Assembly (NCBI GenBank): GCA_030686995.1
Contig: CM060692.1
Coordinates: 120,812,796 to 120,876,795, forward strand
Reading direction: 5' to 3'
DNA from: Artemisia argyi
Taxonomy: Eukaryota; Streptophyta; Magnoliopsida; Asterales; Asteraceae
DNA length: 64,000 nt
Part shown: positions 14,574-26,672 of the stretch, in pieces
Layout of the letters: each line of letters begins with the position of its first letter
Numbering within the stretch: position 1 is the stretch's first letter
Position numbers and translations under genes: made by a program
Notes under the pieces: generated by a model
The model's input: the letters and a program-made list of their open reading frames with translations, nothing else
What the model was told of the DNA's origin: nothing
The model's database searches: none

Positions 14574-14913
14574 AACAAATTTTATAACATTTAAAATGTT
14601 TTTTACAACTTATAATTACAACTATTTTATAGCATACTTTTTTAACAAATAATTTTTTTTTAAAATTTAACAACTTTTACAACTAATTTTTTTTACACTT
14701 TTATAACATTTTTACAACTTTTATTATTACAACTTTACATTTTTACAAATTTTTATTACAAATTTACATTTTTACAAACTTTTAATTACAAATTTTTATC
14801 AAAACAATTTTTACAAATACATATACAACAATATATATAAAAAAAAAAGAAAAAAAAAAGATAAAAAGGTGTTTACGTGTAAAACGCGTTTACCGGGTAC
14901 ATACTCTCACTTT

Positions 14914-14985
<72 letters not shown>

Positions 14986-15059
14986 GTGTGTGTGATTTCT
15001 CTCTCTTTTCTCTCTCTATTTTCACTCTCTATCTTAGATATAACTAAGAGTTTTTAGAT
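14574..15059. repeat. AT-rich low-complexity region with (CT)n microsatellite
   Basis: The stretch 14580-14830 is made of variants of TTTTACAA. It is followed by an A-rich tract and an uninterrupted (CT)n run at about 14915-14983. No coding sequence is seen. Confidence 0.9.
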
Positions 15060-16110
15060 CTAAAATCACTTGTTTGTGATATGTGATCTTTTGTGATATG
15101 TGATATGCGATATGCGATCTTCTGTGATTATGTTGGTGGTTCTGTGGTGATGATTTTTTGATAGATTTAATTTTTTAGATATAAAATCACTTGTTTGATA
15201 TTGTTGGTGGTTCTGTAGTGGATTATATGTGATATATATTTTGTGTTGATGATTTTTTGATCTAATTGTTTTGATAAAATTAGGGTTTCGAAAACATTTA
15301 GGGGTTTTTCAAAATTCGTTTGATATATTACAATTAACCTTTCTTAATTGAAAGATATATTATCTAATTGATCAGATCTACAATTTTTTTATAAAACGCC
15401 TAAAAAATTAGGGATTAGGTTGGTGGTTTTGTGGTTGGTGATTATATGATGGATTTTGTTTTTATATGTGATATGTGATTATGTTGGTGGTTCTGTGGTG
15501 ATAATTTTTTGATAGATCTAATTTTTTAGATAAATTAGGGTTTCGAAAACATTTGGGGGTTTTTCAAAATTCGTTTGATATATTACAATTAACCTTTCTT
15601 AATTGAAAGATATATTATCTAATTGATCAGATCTACAATTTTTTTATCAAACGCTTAATTTTTAAAAAATTATGGTTTGGGTTGGTGGTTCTGTTGTTGG
15701 TGATTATATGATGGATTTTGTTTTTATATGTGATATGTGATTATGTTGGTGGTTCTATGGTGATGATTTTTTGATAGATCTAATTTTTTAGATATAATTA
15801 GGGTTTGAAAAAAAAATTTGGGTTTTTCAAAATTCGTTTGATATATTACAATTAACCTTTCTTAATTGAAAGATATATTATCTAATTGATCAGATCTACA
15901 ATTTTTTTATAAAACGCATAATTTTTTAAAAATTAGGGTTTGGGTTGGTGGTTCTGTGGTGGGTGATTATGTGATGGATTTTGTTTTTATATGTGATATG
16001 TGATTATGTTGATGGTTCTATGGTGATGATTTTTTGATAGATCTAATTTTTTAGATATAAAATCACTTGTTTGATATTGTTTGTGGTTCTGTGATGGATT
16101 ATATGTGATA
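15060..16110. repeat. Tandem repeat, unit about 255-263 bp, roughly four copies
   Basis: A unit containing TTCTTAATTGAAAGATATAT recurs at 15341, 15596 and 15859, preceded each time by TTCGTTTGATATATTACAAT and followed by a TGATTATGTTGGTGGTTCTG phrase. Outer copies are partial. No coding potential is seen. Confidence 0.88.
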
Positions 16111-17724
16111 TGTGATACTAAGTAGGGAGGGTTAGTATATCATAGTCGAGAGGGTCAATATATCATGACCCATGTGGTGATGGATTTTTTGTGTTAATTG
16201 AACCCTCCCTATGGGAGATATACATGGGTGATTATGTGGGTGGTTCTGTGGTGATTATGTGGGTAGGTTAACACCTTGATCTGCTACCTTTGAGTGGTAT
16301 GAATACCTGCTCTGGCCTACCCCAGTTCCCACAGGCTTGTGATGAAACTGTTATTTTTTTATTTATTTTTTATTTTTTAACAGAGACACGGCGATGATGA
16401 TTTTATAAAATAAAATAAAATAAAACTTGATTTTGGCATGGCATTCCCGAATGGAAGGAAAAAAATTGATTTTGCAACCTTTGATGTTGCAGCCAAATAT
16501 GATGAGCAGTTTTGTTATTAATCTGAGCCTTTACCTCTTGTGTGTAAAATGGTGAATTCGACATTTGTTGTAGTGTTTCTTGATATGCTTGTTGATATGG
16601 TTGTAGTGTTTCTTGATATGGTTGTTGATTCTGTGGTGGGTGATTATGTGATGGATTATATGTGATATGTGATATGGTAGGTGGTTCTGTGGTGGGTGAT
16701 TATATGATGGATTATATGTGATATGTGATATGGTTGGTGGTTCTGTGGTGGTTGTACTGTTTGTTGATATGGTTGTGATACCTTGTTGTGATACTGCTTT
16801 GTTTGTGATTGTGAGTTGCTTTGTGATTGAGAGTTGCTTTGTTTATAATCGAGCAAAACTTTAGTTTGAGAATCTTATTGTTGAGCTTGTGAGAATCTTA
16901 CAGGCTTTTGTGAGAATCTTACAAGCTTCAGTTTGTTATATTGACCCTCTCTACTATGATATACTAACACCATCCTTGTGAGAATCTTACAGGCTTTTGT
17001 AAGGCTTGTGTAACATGTGTATTGTGTTTCACTTGTGTGAAACTTGTGTAACGTGTGAAAGTTGTGGAATCTACTTATGTGGAATCTGTAATTGGGAACT
17101 TGTGGAATCTGCTTGATTATGGTCCTTGTGTGCGATTGTTGAGCTTTTGAGAATCTTACTGTTGAGCTTGTGAGAATCTTACAGGCTTTTGTGAGGTTGT
17201 GTAACATGTGTATTGTGTTTCACTTGTCTAAGTTAGGAACTTTTGGAATCTGCTTGATTATGGTCCTTGTATGCAATTGTGTGGAATCTGCACTTGGACA
17301 AAACCTTCACTTGTTAATAAGGCGATGACGAATGGTTTTCTAAAAACCGAATGGATGGCAAAGTGATATGTTCATCACTTTGCAACCTTCAAATCCGAGC
17401 CTTACTAAATCTACATTTTTTTCGATTACGTTTTCAAATCTGAGTGTATAAGGCGATAACGAATGGTTATAACTTTGCTTTTGGTTTAACTTTGTGTTGT
17501 GTGGAATCTGCACTTGGACAAAACCTTCACTTGTGTTTGTGTGGAATCTATACTTGGACAAAACCTGGAATTGTGTTGCTTGTGTAGAATCTGCATTGGA
17601 CAAAACCTTTGTGACAAAAAATGGTGCAAAACTGCACTTGAAAACCTTGGGACAAAAACTTAAAAACTAAAAAAAAGACACTTTACCTTTGGGGAAAAAA
17701 AAGTACTTCCCTTTCAAGACAGCG

Positions 17725-17759
<35 letters not shown>

Positions 17760-17887
17760 CACCTCCCTATAGGGAGGGTTTTGTACTTTGAGACATAGGG
17801 AGGGTTCGGTTAACGCCTCCCTTTTCGATTTAGGGTTTATTATAAATCAAACGTGAATCAAACACACTATTGTTTAATTCTTGAATT
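16111..17887. repeat. Degenerate repeat-rich non-coding region
   Basis: Short phrases recur without a stable period: TTCTGTGGTGGGTGATTATG near 16630-16740, GTGAGAATCTTACAGGCTTT near 16890-17190, and TGTGGAATCTGCACTTGGAC near 17280-17600. The phrase TTAGTATATCATAGT occurs at about 16133 and, inverted, at about 16955. GAACCCTCCCTAT occurs at 16199 and inverted near 17800. A poly(A) run lies at about 17729-17757. No gene is supported. Confidence 0.7.
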
Positions 17888-18420
17888 GAATTACAAAATC
17901 GGTAAGGGGTAATTCTTATAATCCTATAAATCCTAATTAGGGTTCTTGATTTGAATAATTGCATTAACTTGATTCTTTTTCGGGCTAGAATCAAAAGTTA
18001 CGTTTACTTTTATGTTTGGTTAATTAATTATACATTTTATGATCCTGTACGCATCTGCATGTGTACTTGATGTTTATTGTGTTTATATTTATGCATGTCA
18101 TGATTATATAATTCCAACAGTGGTATCAGAATTATATAAATGTAATCATTATATTGTATGATTATATCTGATATCACTGTTGGAATTATATAATCATGAC
18201 ATGCATATAAACATAAACAATAAACATCAAGTACACATGCGGAAGCATTATAACAAGATCATATAATGCATAATTAATTACCAATAATAAACAGTAAACG
18301 TACCTTTTGATTCTAGCCCGAACAAGAATCAAGTTTATGCAATTCTTCAAATCAAAAACCCTAATTAGGGTTTATAGGATTATAAGAATTACCCCTTACC
18401 GATTTTGTAATTCAATCCAA
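17888..18420. repeat. Large inverted repeat: two Copia-like LTR ends head to head
   Basis: The arm 17888-18119 is matched in reverse by 18178-18420 at roughly 90% identity by eye. Each arm ends ATTCCAACA towards the centre and is followed by a Copia-type initiator-Met primer binding site: TGGTATCAGA at 18121-18130 on the + strand, and TGATATCAGA on the - strand within 18167-18176. The spacer between LTR ends is only 58 bp. Confidence 0.82.
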
Positions 18421-18923
18421 GATACAATCAATAATGTCATTATATCACGTTCTTGTACACACGTACTAAATCAAATTAAAGTAATGCTAGTTTTAATACA
18501 CAAAACAAAACCTAACCCCCTGTTTTAATAAAAATCGATCAACCCTTAACAAGGGTGTTTATTTGATCGACTAGAAGAAAAAGAAAGAGAGAAAACAAGT
18601 TAAGGTTATGTGTGTGTGCACAAGAGAGATACAAACATTGAACCCCTAGCCTTGTTTATATAGTGTAGATTACTTGGAGCTCAAGTTAGATAATGAATAG
18701 GAAACCCATCCCTTGTATAATCGGCCACAAGCCCAAAGAGGGGTTCCGGAACCTTCTTGACTTGCCAATTATTCATACACAATACTTTCCTTTTATTCGT
18801 TAACGGTCGTTGGTCATTATCCATTAAATACTAACGGTCGTTAGACGTTTTGTGCAATTAATAATTTAATATAACATTTTATATAAAATTATTAAACTTT
18901 AATTCTCATACGTAAAGTGTGCA
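18178..18923 (-). repeat. Copia-like LTR (right arm and its U3)
   Basis: Beyond the inverted repeat the right copy continues as a plausible complete LTR on the - strand. The U5/R part lies in 18178-18640, a TATA box CTATATAAAC at about 18652-18663, and U3 follows to about 18923, where the sequence changes abruptly to element E LTR. The outer boundary is inferred from that junction, not from a terminal motif. Confidence 0.5.
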
Positions 18924-21201
18924 AGGTTTCATGAATGTCATACGGCGTATCTAGAGTAAAACAAGTCAGATCTTCTCGTTGACCAAGGTTTCATATACGG
19001 TGTACGGGATAATCCCAAACGGCTTATGCTTCAAAGTCAGGCAATGGTCATCATAATCGTCTAAGTTTTTTTGTACAACTTATTTGTCAAGAATGATGCG
19101 GCGTATCTTCCTTCAATTCAGTAGACTTTTCCAACATGATCCATTTTGCTCCAATTTACGTCCAAAATAACTAACTTTCACCAAATGCTTGTTTTGAACT
19201 AAGATTTACAAAAGTAAGCGATTAATTATCAATTCTCATATAAAATAATATAAAACAAGCGATAAACATAGGATAAATGATGCCAATAAAATGTAGTTAT
19301 TTGATATCATCAAATATAACCCACTTGAATTTTACTTGTCCTCAAGTAAACATTAGATTTAAACTTATGAAAATGTATCCTAAATACATATTAGGATTTA
19401 TTTTTATATTTTTAAGCACTTAGTTGTTTTAATCATAATTGCATAACCAAACACCTCACGAAGTAGGAAAATGAAATCACTTAAATCACTCAACTAATCT
19501 ATGTGATAACATTTAAGTAATACGCTTAATTTCTTGGTCGTGACGAATATTATATCATAAGTTTGGCAAGCATACACATCTCCACCACTAAATCTAAGGA
19601 GTAACAAGTCTAAAGTGGTAAATAGGGTATGATAAGGCTTAATGGTTAAACCTAGCTTTGTTCAAACATCTCCTATAAAAACTTAGTAGATCACTGGCAC
19701 GAGCCCTCGATTCATCAAACAACGGATGGTCCCTAGTGTGTTCCTTGGTTCGCTGGCGCGTTATTTTCATAAAGGATGGTCACCAAGATACACTCTAGAT
19801 TGTTGGCGCGTCATTCGATTAGTCTAAAACTCGGATGGTCACTATCTTATTCATGCATTTGACACTCTCACTAAGGTATTACTATATCTAGATGCTCAAA
19901 AGCTAACAACGAATATAGTAGCTTGGTAAAGAGTATGGATAACGTTAGGAAATACATAAATTGGTGTTTAGTTCTAATGACTTAATCTAACGCAAGGGGT
20001 TTTTTTTAGCCTGAGAGACTGGCATGATGTGTAGATTAAGTAAATAGTAAGTAAAACAAAGAAGCGAATGAAACACACACACACAAATAGAAAACAGATA
20101 CAAATAAGAGGCCTGGTCGATAGTAGCAAGATTTGTCACCCGTTTAATTGCTTAGCAGTATAAGATGAGTACTAAAATCTATTCTCTCTCAGTGGAATAT
20201 TAATGAATGCGTACACCTTAATGATTACTAGGTTTATGTATTATTTATCCATTTTACATGCTTACATTAACTATGCAAACGATGTTAATGAAGTAATTGC
20301 GCGAGCCTACATCGACAAGGCGCGATAAACTCAATATGTAATCAAAACATAAACATTAAGAAGCCAATTAAACATCAAATACTCTTTATAAAAGCTGAAA
20401 ACAATTAAGTCTGACCAAATAGTAAAAAAGATGCTAACTGAATGATTAATAGATTGCTAATACAAGTAAACGAATCTTTCGATTAATTAAAGTACTAGCA
20501 GGACCTTATTACTGCTCTGAATTCGTCCTTTAGGTTGTGTCTTGTGCTGCCAATTCATCTGCTTATCTCCCTTGTTATGTGTGTCGAGTGTAGCTGTCAA
20601 ATGGGGTATTTATACTTTTTGATAACAGGATCGATACGACGTATCCATTAAGTTGATACGCTGTATCTAGGTGACTTCGAGTGGGGTCCAAGATTATTAT
20701 ATTTTGGAATATTCATACACCGTCATAGGATACGGCGTACTTTCGATCTTCGTACGGCGCATTGTCCTTCAGAATCTTGGATTATCTGGTGAAATCTTGA
20801 GATTAATACGCCGCATATCAGGAATGTCATACGGCGTATCTGAAGTAAAACAAGTCAGATCTTCTCGTTGACCAAGGTTTCATATATGGCGTATGGGATG
20901 ATTCCATACGGCGTATGCTTCAAATTCAGGCAATGGTCTTCATAATCGTCTAAGTCTTTATGTACGACGTATCTGTCTAGAATGATACGGCGTATCTTCC
21001 TTCAGTTCAGTAGACTTTACCAACTTGATCCATTTTGCTCCAATTTACGTCCAAAATAACTAACTTTCACTACATGCTTGTTTATAACTAAGATTTACAA
21101 AAGTAAGCGATTAAGTATCAATTCTCATATAGAATAATATAAAACAAGCGATAAACATAGGATAAATGATGTCAATGAAATGTAGTTATTTGATATCATC
21201 A
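18924..21201 (-). mobile_element. Short non-coding LTR element (E), 3' LTR truncated
   Basis: The segment 18924-19312 is repeated directly at about 20824-21201. Both copies end GATATCATCA on the + strand, so the - strand LTR starts TGATGATATC. Just outside the left copy, the hairpin and purine motif found before 3' LTRs of the Athila-like element C recur (19313-19350), which makes 18924-19312 the 3' LTR. A TATA box for the - strand (GTATAAATAC) lies at about 20606-20616 in the right LTR, downstream of an array of ATACGGCGTAT palindromes. The internal part (19313 to roughly 20500) has no ORF of note. This is a non-autonomous derivative. Confidence 0.72.
20640..21000 (-). promoter_or_regulatory. 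ATACGGCGTAT palindrome array in element E LTR
   Basis: Variants of the palindrome ATACGGCGTAT occur repeatedly, for example ATACGACGTAT, ATACGCTGTAT, ATACGCCGCAT and ATATGGCGTAT. Exact copies lie near 20829 and 20984. Several variants recur in the truncated LTR at 18938-19100. They lie upstream of the LTR TATA box in the same position as the TGACGGCGTCA array of elements A and C. Confidence 0.55.
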
Positions 21202-21283
21202 CCTAATAACAACAATAATCAAACACTCTAAGCCCTCTCTCTCCTAATTCTTTTAGAAAATTGAAATAATAATAAAAAAATAC

Positions 21284-22550
21284 TGTGGAAAACTAGAAGG
21301 GGGGGTTGAATAGTTTTACGTCCTTTTAAAAGTTTATTACCAAAATATTTTGTAGCTTATTAAAAACTTTCGATTCGATCTCAAGTGAATTCAAATGATA
21401 ACTAATATAAGCAATTCTAATGTAATAATGAAAGTATTGAAATGTAATGAACAAAAGATAGAGTTAGAAAGATCAAACCACAACACGCGAATTTATAGTG
21501 GTTCGGCTACAAGGACACCTTCCTTGCCCTACTCCACTCCCCGAGTACCACACTCGAGAGTTTTCTTCACTATGTCAACAAACTCCTTATGGTGGAGAAA
21601 CCTTACACACCTTGGCTTACACGAGTTAACGACACTAAGCTAAATGTCGAGTTCTAATCGTAGCTAGAACCAATCTCACGACTTCTTCAAGGCTTCACAC
21701 CTTCTTCACAACTTCACGACTTGTTCAAGGCTTCACACCTTCTTCACACCTTCACAACTTCACACCTTCTTCTATGCACAACTAATTCACAACTACTAAA
21801 CTACTTTACAACACACCTATTTTCTACACACAACAAATTTACACAACACTTTTACAAATATCTACCACAACTACAATATGAATCTAGCTATTCACAACAC
21901 TACTACAATTTGATGGATGTAGAGGAGTGTTCTTCTTCTTGCACTTGAATGGATGAAGCTTTGGATCACTTGGAAACAAAGACTTATGAATTATATGATC
22001 AAAGGATTTTAGATCTAGAGAGGGAGGTTGGATCAGAAAGTTTATAGTGCAAAAAGGTGAGAAAAATGTGTAAAATGATCCAATATTTATAGGGCCAGAT
22101 TTTACTATTCGGGAGCGTGCCGGTCCCCTTAATTATAGGCTGGTCCCCTTAATCATTAAGGGGGCCGCCTAGTAAAATTAAGGGGGCCGCCCTCCTGAAC
22201 GTTGGAAAAGTTTTTCTGGATAAAATTTGCCCTTTTTGGTTGGAAATTTGAGATCATATCTTTGTGGTTTAATATAGCATTACCAAAAATGATTTACAAA
22301 TATATATAAAATGTTTACATCATTTTATAAGATGTTATGTCTTAAGACAAAATTTCCTTTGATCATGTAATGCATAAGATGCTTAGTTTATGCATACCTT
22401 AAGTGATGTTAGATGTAGAAGTAAATATTTGTTACCAAATACTTGTTTACTTCTTAATCTTGACTTAATTTGATTTAAGTTTTGTGATTATCAAAACATA
22501 GGTTTATTGAGAGATATTAATAACCTTTTTAAGCATTACTTATATCAACA
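21284..22550 (-). repeat. 3' LTR of Copia element D
   Basis: It begins TGTGGAAAAC (+ strand) and ends TATATCAACA. It is a 1267-bp direct repeat of 29607-30847, with a 27-bp tandem insertion in the CTTCACAC-rich part near 21740. Confidence 0.93.
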
Positions 22551-22565
22551 ATCTCCCCCTTTTTG
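22551..22565 (-). other. Polypurine tract of Copia element D
   Basis: The - strand reads CAAAAAGGGGGAGAT directly before the 3' LTR, a classic Ty1/copia plus-strand primer tract. Confidence 0.85.
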
Positions 22566-23039
22566 ATGATTAGAAAACTTAAACTCATTAACTCAAAAAT
22601 TAATTTTTAAACAAGTATTTTAGTGAGTTTATATTTACTTCTCCCCCTTTTTGTAGAATCAAAAAGGTTTTGCCGACAATCCTCAAATTGACGGGTAGAA
22701 AATCCCCCTTGATGTGTACTCCCCCTCGTTTGGGGGCACCAAGAGAACGAGCTATGGAATGCCTTGCAAAAAAAAATATTAGAAGCACAAGTATATGCAT
22801 GCAAACATGTATAAGGTGATAAAAAAAATAAAGCATGTTTGAAAAGAAAGCATTCATATATTGAATAAGTGGTTGTGTCAAAACACAACATACAACTAGC
22901 AATTTGAATTACAAGTAGAAAAGCTAGTTTACAAATAAGCAACTAGGAAAATACATCATCATGCAAAAAGTACATGGTCTTCATAGAGCTTGCAAGCAAA
23001 AGGGTGGTAGAGGCTTTATTTATTAAGCATGTGAGATGA

Positions 23040-23639
23040 TTAATTAGGAGAGCATGACGGTGATGGTGAAGGAATGGGTGAGAATTGTGGTGGAGGAATG
23101 ATTGGAGAGGGTGGTGGAGTTGGTGGTGGTGGTGGGTTGGTAAGCAAATGTTCAATATATGAAAACATATATTGAATTTCATCTCTAAGGCCAAAGATGA
23201 CCGTGCGATTGTGGATGCAACAAAGACAAGTATCCCTATGGGATTCAAGTAGCCTCCAAGGCACGGGATTGGCAAAGAATGGTAGTGTAATTGGTGGGGA
23301 TGAGAGATGAGCATCAAGTGGTGTTATTGGTGAAAGTGAGATGGTATGATGGGTGGACATGGGTTCTTGTGTAGGAGGTGGTGATGATACTTGTGGTGAC
23401 AAGTGTGAGTTGATGTAGTCATTGATTGATGAGGTTGAGGGTATGGAGGATGAGGAAGTTCCATGAGTGGAAGGTGTTTTAGATGGTACATTGGGTGCAC
23501 TTGGGGATGAGCATTTGGGTGGAGGTGATGGTGTTTTGTTGTCTTCATTTGTTAAATCAATGAAGAGTTGTTTTGGGGGGATGACCACAAGTTTTTGTTT
23601 CTTGGAGGTTTTGGAGTGTGAAGTACTTGGTGGAGTCAT
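23040..23639 (-). CDS. Extra ORF3 of element D, Pro/Ser-rich protein of unknown function
   Basis: An ORF of 199 codons starts at the ATG at 23639 (MTPPSTSHSKTSKKQK). The frame is open further upstream to 23756, but a TATA box at about 23690-23698 lies within that extension, so I chose the internal ATG. The first 120 residues are low-complexity Pro/Ser/Thr. A compact part follows (PVPWRLLESHRDTC, FGLRDEIQYMFSYIEHLL) and then a proline tail (PPPPPTPPPSP). It sits between ORF2 and the PPT, the position of envelope-like ORFs in SIRE elements, but I see no signal peptide or membrane segment and assign no function. No stop codons interrupt it. Confidence 0.5.
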   Translation of the reverse strand: MTPPSTSHSKTSKKQKLVVIPPKQLFIDLTNEDNKTPSPPPKCSSPSAPNVPSKTPSTHGTSSSSIPSTSSINDYINSHLSPQVSSPPPTQEPMSTHHTISLSPITPLDAHLSSPPITLPFFANPVPWRLLESHRDTCLCCIHNRTVIFGLRDEIQYMFSYIEHLLTNPPPPPTPPPSPIIPPPQFSPIPSPSPSCSPN

Positions 23640-23689
23640 GATGATTAAGATGGTGAATGATGAGATGAAGAATGGTGATTGTGGAGGGA

Positions 23690-23913
23690 ATTTATAGTAT
23701 GGAAATGGTTGATTTAGGTATGTATTTGAAATGGTTGAATGAGATTCTAAAATCATTTGGGTTAAAATGGGAAATGGTAGCTGAAACTAGAGAAAGGGTT
23801 CACAAGATGCAAAAGAAAACAGTGAATCCAGTTCTAGATGGCCGGTCCCCTTAATTGTATGCCGGCCCTCTTAATAATTAAGGGGACCGCCTAGGGAATT
23901 AAGGGGGCCGCCC
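23690..23913 (-). promoter_or_regulatory. Putative promoter of ORF3 with GGTCCCCTTAA palindrome module
   Basis: A TATA box ACTATAAAT (- strand, 23690-23698) lies about 50 bp before the ORF3 ATG. Upstream, 23840-23913 holds two copies of the GGTCCCCTTAAT type and two of the inverse ATTAAGGGGACCGCC type. The same module is present in the LTR promoter. Confidence 0.45.
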
Positions 23914-24030
23914 ATCTGGTGTTTTCCCAGACGACCAGAAACCCAAAATTTGCAAAATTTGGTGATTTTTCAAGTGTGTTTTTCCAGCAAGCTCTATTAG
24001 AAGTATATACTCTAGGAATGATGATATATA

Positions 24031-24137
<107 letters not shown>

Positions 24138-24536
24138 CCAAATTTCATGCAAATAAACATATTATAATCCATTTTGAAAATAAGCATGGCATAACATTAA
24201 AATAGTAGCCTGATAACAATTAAAATCTAAACATCATTCAAGAGATGACAACAAATAACACAAGTATTTCCGAATAAATCGGACAAATAGCAAATCATAC
24301 AAATGTCAAATAGAACCAAGTAATAACAAGTAGCAATACATCAATATCTTCTACTTCTTTTTCTTTCCAAGCATCTTCCTAAATATCTTCCCAACGGATT
24401 TGAAACCCCCTCGAAGTTCTTCATGCATTTGTTGTTGACGATTGATGATAGACGTTTGACGAGTGAAGAGAAGCTCATCGGTACGTTCATGAGGAAGAGG
24501 AATTTGATACTCGGTATCATCAAGATCGGAAAGTTC

Positions 24537-25562
24537 TTAAACAAAGGTCGTGGGGGATGGAGTACTAACACGTGAGGTGTCTTCCTCCTCATCATCATTG
24601 TCATCACAATGAGATGTAGAACCACGAGGCCTAGAGTACAAAGGAACACGAGATTTTTCTTTGTCACTACGAGGACGGCGAGTACGAACAAGAGTGAGTT
24701 GGTTCAAGGTAGGAAGGATTTGAACGTAGTAATCTCTTTGAAGATGAGGGTAATGTTCCATCACATAACGATAAAGTCGTGTGAGAAACATACCGTAAGG
24801 AAAATTGGCATTTGGGGTGTTTTTGGCGGACATGATTCGATGAATAAAAAAATAAGCCAAATTGTATTGCTCTTCAGCAATAACACAATAAAGCATGTGG
24901 GCAATGCTTGCTGTGACATGATCACGGTGACCACCAGTACCAAACGCATTCTCTCGAATGAGTTCTTCCCACTTCTTCATATCTTGGCTTAGCACTTTGA
25001 GGAGGATTTGATTGGCATGAATATCGACATTCTTCGACTTGATTACTCGCCTAGTCGTACGACGTTCTAGTTCAAGCATTCGACGAATGTCTTCAGGACT
25101 AGGAATCTCAGAATAGTAGGGGCCATCCTGAGGACGATTTCTTTCAAGAGAGGAAAGATCCCATTCATTTGAGAAAACGGCTTGGCCGTTGTATGGGATT
25201 CGAAGAATTTGACCAAATTGAGCAAGAGTAAGAGTGATGAATTGATTTTGAATCATGAAGGAAATGAGGATATTACCATAGGGATCGGTTTGCACCGTCA
25301 CTTGGCTATAGAAATCGAGGACAAAACGAGGAATGATTGGTTCGTTGATTTGGAGAAGACATTCGAAACAAATATTGGTGAACATTCGTTCGGTTTGATC
25401 ATTTTCATAGAAAGATGGATCGACAATTCGTCCTTCGTGAATGTTTCTATTTTCAATAGGACGATAGAAACATGCAACTGAAGGAGACATGCCGGGAGTG
25501 GAAGAGACATTTGGAATGTATTGTTTGGTTTTGGATACATCACCAACCGTGGTCTTAGGCAT
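24537..25562 (-). CDS. Extra ORF2 of element D, putative plant transposon protein
   Basis: This intact ORF of 341 codons starts at the ATG 25562 (MPKTTVGDVSKTKQ); an in-frame GTG lies two codons upstream. From memory the core (FVLDFYSQV, LTLAQFGQILRIPYNG, HVTASIAHMLYCVIAEEQYNLAYF) resembles the plant-specific 'putative plant transposon protein' family (Pfam Transposase_32), which is found in plant retroelements and has no proven activity. The C-terminus is basic and then acidic (VRTRRPRSDKEK, DDNDDEEEDTS). A consensus 3' splice site (TTGTTTAG, 25569-25576) directly precedes the ORF, and a GTAAGT donor lies at 26482-26477. A roughly 0.9-kb leader intron is therefore plausible. This ORF occupies the place where pol would be in an autonomous element. 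Confidence 0.7.
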   Translation of the reverse strand: MPKTTVGDVSKTKQYIPNVSSTPGMSPSVACFYRPIENRNIHEGRIVDPSFYENDQTERMFTNICFECLLQINEPIIPRFVLDFYSQVTVQTDPYGNILISFMIQNQFITLTLAQFGQILRIPYNGQAVFSNEWDLSSLERNRPQDGPYYSEIPSPEDIRRMLELERRTTRRVIKSKNVDIHANQILLKVLSQDMKKWEELIRENAFGTGGHRDHVTASIAHMLYCVIAEEQYNLAYFFIHRIMSAKNTPNANFPYGMFLTRLYRYVMEHYPHLQRDYYVQILPTLNQLTLVRTRRPRSDKEKSRVPLYSRPRGSTSHCDDNDDEEEDTSRVSTPSPTTFV

Positions 25563-25953
25563 TTTCACCTAAACAATATAACAACAAAAATAGAATTAAT
25601 ATAAAAACAACTATCATGCATATGTTATATATATGTATATATAATTATATGCAATATATGTGGAACGAAATTCTACTTCGACACAAAAAAAATATTCAAT
25701 GAAGTAGTTTCATAATGTTCATTTTATTTTGATTTTAAACTCTTTTAGAATATATAATATCAAAGAGTATGATATCATAATTCGTTTCGAAATAAGGCTA
25801 GATATATATTAGATTATATATCTTCCATTTCGTAAGAGTTTGACACAACATAAGCTTGTTTAAAGGTTTAAAATGCGAATTTTAGTTTTCAAAAATATCA
25901 TTTTCGAGATAAACCAAACGCTCCCTTAACTAGATAAAAACATCCTAAAACAT

Positions 25954-25955
<2 letters not shown>

Positions 25956-26028
<73 letters not shown>
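25956..26028. repeat. (AT)n microsatellite
   Basis: About 70 bp of AT dinucleotides inside the presumed leader intron of ORF2. Confidence 0.96.
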
Positions 26029-26029
<1 letters not shown>

Positions 26030-26672
26030 ATTATATATCTTGATGACGTCTATTGATTTTAGTAGTATTAACAAGTTTTATGAACAAGTTTTAAGTTTCA
26101 AATAACTACATATAGTTATAGTTTGTTCATGAACCAAACGCTCATGTTGTCTAGAAAAGTATGTTTTGATTGTTTAGGACGTTAAAACAATGTAATGTAG
26201 TAAGTTTTAAGTGGTTTTTGAGAGTTATATCAACAATGTGCCTCTTGAAAAATAAAATTTAACAAGGGTTTATGGGCGATTAATGATTTTGACAAAATGA
26301 TATGTTATACTTATTTTGAGTTGCAATACATCATTCTAATCCTATGGGAAGCATTTGGTAGTTCAATTTCTAGCTTCTATTGCACTTAAAATCGAATTAA
26401 AATAAGTTTTAATAAAATGCATAATAATTGATTAGACACCAAATCGAATGAAATGTGATGAAATGTATGTTGGAAAACTTACAAAAGATGTTGTTATATG
26501 TTTGGTTGATGTTTGCCCCTTGCGAAACAACCCCGGATTGGTGATATGATGGAGGATTTTGATGTTTTTGGGTGTTTTGGTTCGTACTCAGCAGCAGTGG
26601 GGAAGAACAAATGAGTAAATGGAGTGTTTGGGAATGGAATTAAGGAGGAGAAACGGATTTAGAAGTGTCAGA

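Noticed and set aside
14869..15057. ORF with a poly(Leu-Ser) run
   Set aside because: It is a translation of the (CT)n microsatellite.
16656..17603. Minus-strand ORFs rich in Gln/Ser/His (66-110 codons)
   Set aside because: They follow repeated phrases such as GTGAGAATCTTACAGG; there is no domain, no consistent start and no splice support.
23324..23854. Alternative ORFs on both strands around ORF3 of element D
   Set aside because: They are shadows of a low-complexity Pro/Ser coding sequence; only the frame with the TATA box and ATG at 23639 is retained.
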